The notes beneath the pieces were generated by a model. That model made no database searches. It had not been told where the DNA came from and worked only from the letters and a program-made list of their open reading frames with translations. Shown piece after piece: positions 61,804 to 64,000 of a stretch of 64,000 nt of DNA (positions within the stretch are counted from its first letter, which is position 1; every line of letters begins with the position of its first letter). The DNA is from an uncultured Bacteroidota bacterium (GTDB lineage Bacteria > Bacteroidota > Bacteroidia > Bacteroidales > UBA932), in assembly GCA_937901965.1 (NCBI GenBank), contig CALGSW010000013.1:1-64000 (forward strand). The letters run 5' to 3'. Both the position numbers and the translations under genes were made by a program.

Positions 61804-61849
61804 CTGCTTTGGGAGCAGGGGGTCCTCCGTTCGAGTCGGAGTACCCCGA
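61804..61849 (+). repeat. attR with displaced 3' part of tRNA-Pro
   Basis: The 21-bp crossover repeat (61804-61824) is followed by CTCCG-TTCGAGT-CGGAG (T arm) and TACCCCGA (3' acceptor). There is no 5' half, so it is not a working tRNA; it is the original chromosomal 3' end pushed 32 kb away by the integration. Confidence 0.9.
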
Positions 61850-61856
61850 CAAACAA

Positions 61857-61890
61857 AAACCTGCAAGCATAATTGTTTGCAGGTTTTTTT
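61857..61890 (+). terminator. Intrinsic terminator
   Basis: AACCTGCAA-GCATAATTG-TTTGCAGGTT followed by TTTTT. It is the ancestral terminator of tRNA-Pro, now after attR. Confidence 0.85.
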
Positions 61891-61892
61891 AA

Positions 61893-61900
61893 TACCTTTG
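61893..61900 (+). promoter_or_regulatory. -7 element TACCTTTG before crcB
   Basis: Exact TAnnTTTG match ending four bases before the ATG at 61905. Transcription would start at or near that ATG, so the mRNA is leaderless or begins just ahead of the second ATG at 61914. No fluoride riboswitch fits in the space. Confidence 0.55.
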
Positions 61901-61904
61901 AATC

Positions 61905-62282
61905 ATGTTAAGGATGATTTTAATAATAGGTACAGGTAGTTTTATCGGAGGTGTTGCCCGATTTTTAACATCCCGTCTCATTCAGAACTTAACAATCTCC
62001 TCCTTCCCTCTTGGAACTTTTATTGTAAACATTACAGGGTGCTTTCTGATAGGACTGTTCTACGGTTTGTCTGAGAGAGGTAATATCATGAATGATGAGC
62101 TCCGGATTTTCCTTACAGTGGGGCTTTGCGGTGGGTTTACCACATTTTCCACATTTACAAATGAAAACGTTTCTCTGATAAGAGATGGCAACTTTTCCCA
62201 TTTTCTTCTTTACACAGGACTTAGCGTATTTATTGGAATAATGGCGACCTATCTTGGAAACGTGACAACTAAAATTATTTAA
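61905..62282 (+). CDS. crcB: Fluoride channel CrcB/FluC
   Basis: 125 aa, four helices. GTFIVNITGCFLIGLFYGL and GGFTTFSTFTNENVSLI hold the conserved Asn and the phenylalanine/threonine track of Fluc channels. These form dimers that let fluoride leave the cell. An internal ATG at 61914 is a possible start because of the close promoter. Three bases from the DUF190 gene, a common partner. Confidence 0.94.
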   Translation: MLRMILIIGTGSFIGGVARFLTSRLIQNLTISSFPLGTFIVNITGCFLIGLFYGLSERGNIMNDELRIFLTVGLCGGFTTFSTFTNENVSLIRDGNFSHFLLYTGLSVFIGIMATYLGNVTTKII

Positions 62283-62284
62283 AA

Positions 62285-62641
62285 ATGGAGAGCAACTCAG
62301 AGGCAAATTTGTTGAGAATTTTCATGAGCTCAACAGATAAATATAAACACACCCCACTTTTTGAGGTAATTGTTTATGAAGCAAAACGATACGGCATTGC
62401 AGGTGCAACTGTACTTAAAGGCGCTATGGGGTATGGGGCTAGTAGTAAGGTTACAAATACTCGTTTTTGGGAGTTAACAGAAAAAATCCCAATAGTTATA
62501 GAGATGGTGGACGAGAGTGAAAAAATTATGAAATTTTTTGAAACCATTAAACCTGTTCTGGAAAAGAGCGGGAAGGGTTGTATCGCTACAATGGAAAAAG
62601 CATCAGTTATTTACTACAAAACAGGGATAACTCCTCAATAA
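62285..62641 (+). CDS. DUF190-family protein
   Basis: 118 aa. LLRIFMSSTDKYKHTPLFEVIVYEAKRYGIAGATVLKGAMGYG is the family signature, and IPIVIEMVDESEKIMKFFETI the second block. The ferredoxin-like fold resembles PII signal proteins. Genes of this family often sit beside crcB, so a regulatory role in fluoride export is suggested but unproven. Confidence 0.92.
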   Translation: MESNSEANLLRIFMSSTDKYKHTPLFEVIVYEAKRYGIAGATVLKGAMGYGASSKVTNTRFWELTEKIPIVIEMVDESEKIMKFFETIKPVLEKSGKGCIATMEKASVIYYKTGITPQ

Positions 62642-62770
62642 ATCTAAATATTCCCAAAAAGTAAAATCTTATACTATTTGTTATTTTGACAATTCTAAAT
62701 CAGTTTTCAATAATTACTTTTGGGTGGAGTTAGTTGAATTTTTTAGTGATTATTGAGCCCTAAGGCTAAT

Positions 62771-62819
62771 AAAACCGGCAAGTATGTAAAAACGATATCC
62801 TTACATACCTGCCGGTTTT
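62771..62819. terminator. Bidirectional terminator
   Basis: AAAACCGGCA-A-GTATGTAA pairs with TTACATAC-C-TGCCGGTTTT (17-18 bp with one mismatch). A and T tracts on both sides. It can end the crcB/DUF190 transcript and the convergent dihydroorotate dehydrogenase-like transcript. Confidence 0.85.
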
Positions 62820-62837
62820 GATTTTTTTACTTACACC

Positions 62838-63815
62838 TTACCTGGATCCAAAAGATTTCATAAACTGAACCCTTTCAAACCTTTCAGGATTTGGAATATT
62901 TGAGTAGTTCAGCTTTCCTCTGAAATCAGATATTTTTTCAAATCCCTGAGTCTCCATAAACAAATTAATGTCGTCTAATGCCTGAGTAATTGCCTCTGGA
63001 CCTCTCTGATAGAGAGCTGTGCACATCTGTGCCGTTGACGCTCCTGCGAGTAATTGTTTAAGAACTATTGTACCGTTATGGATTCCGGTACTTGCAGACA
63101 AATCTATTCCCGGCACAAGTGCTGAAACTATTCCCATCCATCTTAGCTCCTTTAAGTGCTCCTGTTCGCTTGAATAGGCATCGGCCGCAATAATTCTAAC
63201 CTTTTTAATGTCTATATCCGGCATATAGAAGCGATTGAACATCACTACTCCTTTAGCTCCTCTTGACTTTAGGCCATTCACAAATCCGGGAAGGTTTGTA
63301 TAATTATTTGCAATCTTCACTGCCACCGGAATTGTAACTCTTTTTGCCACAGATGCAACAACCTCAAGGTAGTCATCTTCTATCTGATTTGGCCTTTTTG
63401 AAATACTCAACGGCATTGAGAAAATGTTTAATTCAAGACCATCGGCGCCTGCATCCTGAATCTCTTTTGCAAACTCAACCCACTCACCCATTGAATAGCA
63501 GTTGATACTTGCAATAACGGGCACTGAAACAGTGTCTTTAACTTCTTTGACAAGCTTCAGATACTTAGCAATTGAATTATGCCTTATATAGTGATGCAGA
63601 TAGTCTGCGGACTCCGGATAGTCATGCGACTGAGCTGCGAGAAACTCGGCTTCATCAACTATCTGCTCTTCAAAAAGAGATTTCACAACTATTGCTCCTA
63701 CACCTGCTTTATCAAATGCTGCTACTTTATCCAGCTGAGATGTTAGTCCTGAACTTGCCGCCAGGATAGGGCTGCGAAGTTGCAGACCCATGTAATTAAC
63801 GGATAGATTAGACAT
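62838..63815 (-). CDS. Dihydroorotate dehydrogenase-like protein
   Basis: 325 aa TIM-barrel of the DHOD family. LRSPILAASSGLTSQLDKV is the family start; NCYSMGEWVEFAKEIQDAGADGLELNIF and VKIANNYTNLPGF hold the FMN-site region, with GIHNGTIVLKQLLAGASTAQMCTAL (phosphate loop) near the end. It is not a standard PyrD, since the catalytic Cys/Ser loop is not obvious; such paralogues are common in Bacteroidales with unknown substrate. Adjacent to glyS, 12 bp downstream. Confidence 0.85.
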   Translation of the reverse strand: MSNLSVNYMGLQLRSPILAASSGLTSQLDKVAAFDKAGVGAIVVKSLFEEQIVDEAEFLAAQSHDYPESADYLHHYIRHNSIAKYLKLVKEVKDTVSVPVIASINCYSMGEWVEFAKEIQDAGADGLELNIFSMPLSISKRPNQIEDDYLEVVASVAKRVTIPVAVKIANNYTNLPGFVNGLKSRGAKGVVMFNRFYMPDIDIKKVRIIAADAYSSEQEHLKELRWMGIVSALVPGIDLSASTGIHNGTIVLKQLLAGASTAQMCTALYQRGPEAITQALDDINLFMETQGFEKISDFRGKLNYSNIPNPERFERVQFMKSFGSR

Positions 63816-63827
63816 ATCTGTTAAGGT

Positions 63828-64000
63828 TTAAATTTTTTCTAGTACTTTTCTCAGACTCACCCGCTCCTCAACAATGGCTCTTACCTTTTCAACAGGGACT
63901 CTCTCCTGGGCCATTGTATCCCTCTCTCTTATTGTAACACAATTATCTTCAAGAGTTTGGTGGTCAATTGTTATACAATATGGGGTACCAATAGCATCTT
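63828..64000 (-). CDS. glyS: Glycyl-tRNA synthetase, C-terminal end (partial)
   Basis: Only the last 57 codons are in the window; the gene continues beyond the right edge. DAIGTPYCITIDHQTLEDNC and VTIRERDTMAQERVPVEKVR are the anticodon-binding-domain end of the dimeric (alpha-2) glycyl-tRNA synthetase. It charges tRNA-Gly in translation. Confidence 0.93.
   Translation of the reverse strand, partial: DAIGTPYCITIDHQTLEDNCVTIRERDTMAQERVPVEKVRAIVEERVSLRKVLEKI

Larger units (their letters stand above)
29718..61824. mobile_element. 32-kb integrative mobilizable element in tRNA-Pro
   Basis: A 21-bp direct repeat (CTGCTTTGGGAGCAGGGGGT plus C) lies at 29718-29738 inside the tRNA and at 61804-61824 inside a tRNA 3' fragment. 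A tyrosine recombinase is at the right end, pointing inward. A 23-bp direct repeat beginning GGGTACAACATAGGTACAAC occurs near both ends (29816 and 61671). The left end has helicase, TOPRIM, MobC and relaxase genes; no conjugation machinery is present, so transfer would need a helper. Confidence 0.85.

Noticed and set aside
61804..61849. Second tRNA-Pro gene
   Set aside because: Only the anticodon-stem-to-3' part is present; there is no 5' acceptor strand or D arm. It is the attR remnant.
61858..61905. Fluoride riboswitch before crcB
   Set aside because: The space holds an intrinsic terminator and a -7 element ending four bases before the ATG, so no leader aptamer fits.

Overview
The window is Bacteroidota DNA, most likely from the order Bacteroidales. 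Several start sites are preceded by the phylum's TAnnTTTG -7 element (for example 5614, 17581, 24386, 29662 and 30795), lipoproteins carry short lipoboxes, and the families present (DUF5686, DUF3945-type relaxase tail, LytTR/LytS pairs, Bacteroides-type tyrosine recombinase) are typical of the group. I cannot name a species. Core genes are few: the crcB/DUF190 pair, a dihydroorotate dehydrogenase-like gene and the end of glyS at the right edge. Most of the rest is accessory.

Layout. (1) 1-2413: tail of an integron-like cassette array, with a class D beta-lactamase cassette and an MFS transporter cassette, each closed by an attC-like hairpin site. (2) 2587-21586: a defence island between two diverged direct copies of a 0.6-0.74 kb repeat. 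It holds an IS3-family element, a broken relaxase tail, an XRE and a WYL regulator, and a six-gene operon in which an unusual methylase/TRD/GHKL-kinase fusion and a receiver-domain partner precede hsdM, rhuM, hsdS and hsdR. A Cys-rich protein, a GIY-YIG-like protein and a DUF1883-TIR protein follow, then an AbiE toxin/antitoxin pair. A palindrome, CTATGCA-N7-TGCATAG, lies before the R-M operon and again before the Cys-rich/TIR genes. (3) 21.6-29.5 kb: small secreted proteins, a higBA-like and a hipBA-like module, a transglutaminase-like protein and a PAS-rich histidine kinase. (4) 29718-61824: a 32-kb integrative mobilizable element inserted in tRNA-Pro(TGG), with 21-bp direct repeats at its ends, an integrase at the right end, and helicase, TOPRIM, MobC and relaxase genes at the left.

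The element's cargo is unusual. It has a phospholipid/isoprenoid-lipid operon (CDP-diglyceride synthase, lipid kinase, reductase, CDP-alcohol transferase), an alarmone synthetase, a LytS/LytTR pair, a complete RND efflux pump, two GT-C glycosyltransferases, an acyl-carrier-like protein without its serine, and a GbsR/MarR regulator. Four GTTC-N10-GAAC palindromes link the regulator to the glycosyltransferases and the carrier-like gene. An IS66 element has split the CDP-diglyceride synthase gene, leaving a clean 8-bp target duplication. (5) 61.9-64 kb returns to chromosomal genes.

Strongest candidates for something undescribed: the kinase/methylase-receiver pair built into a type I R-M operon, its shared operator, and the ~95-bp segment that lies in opposite orientation in the two flanking repeats.
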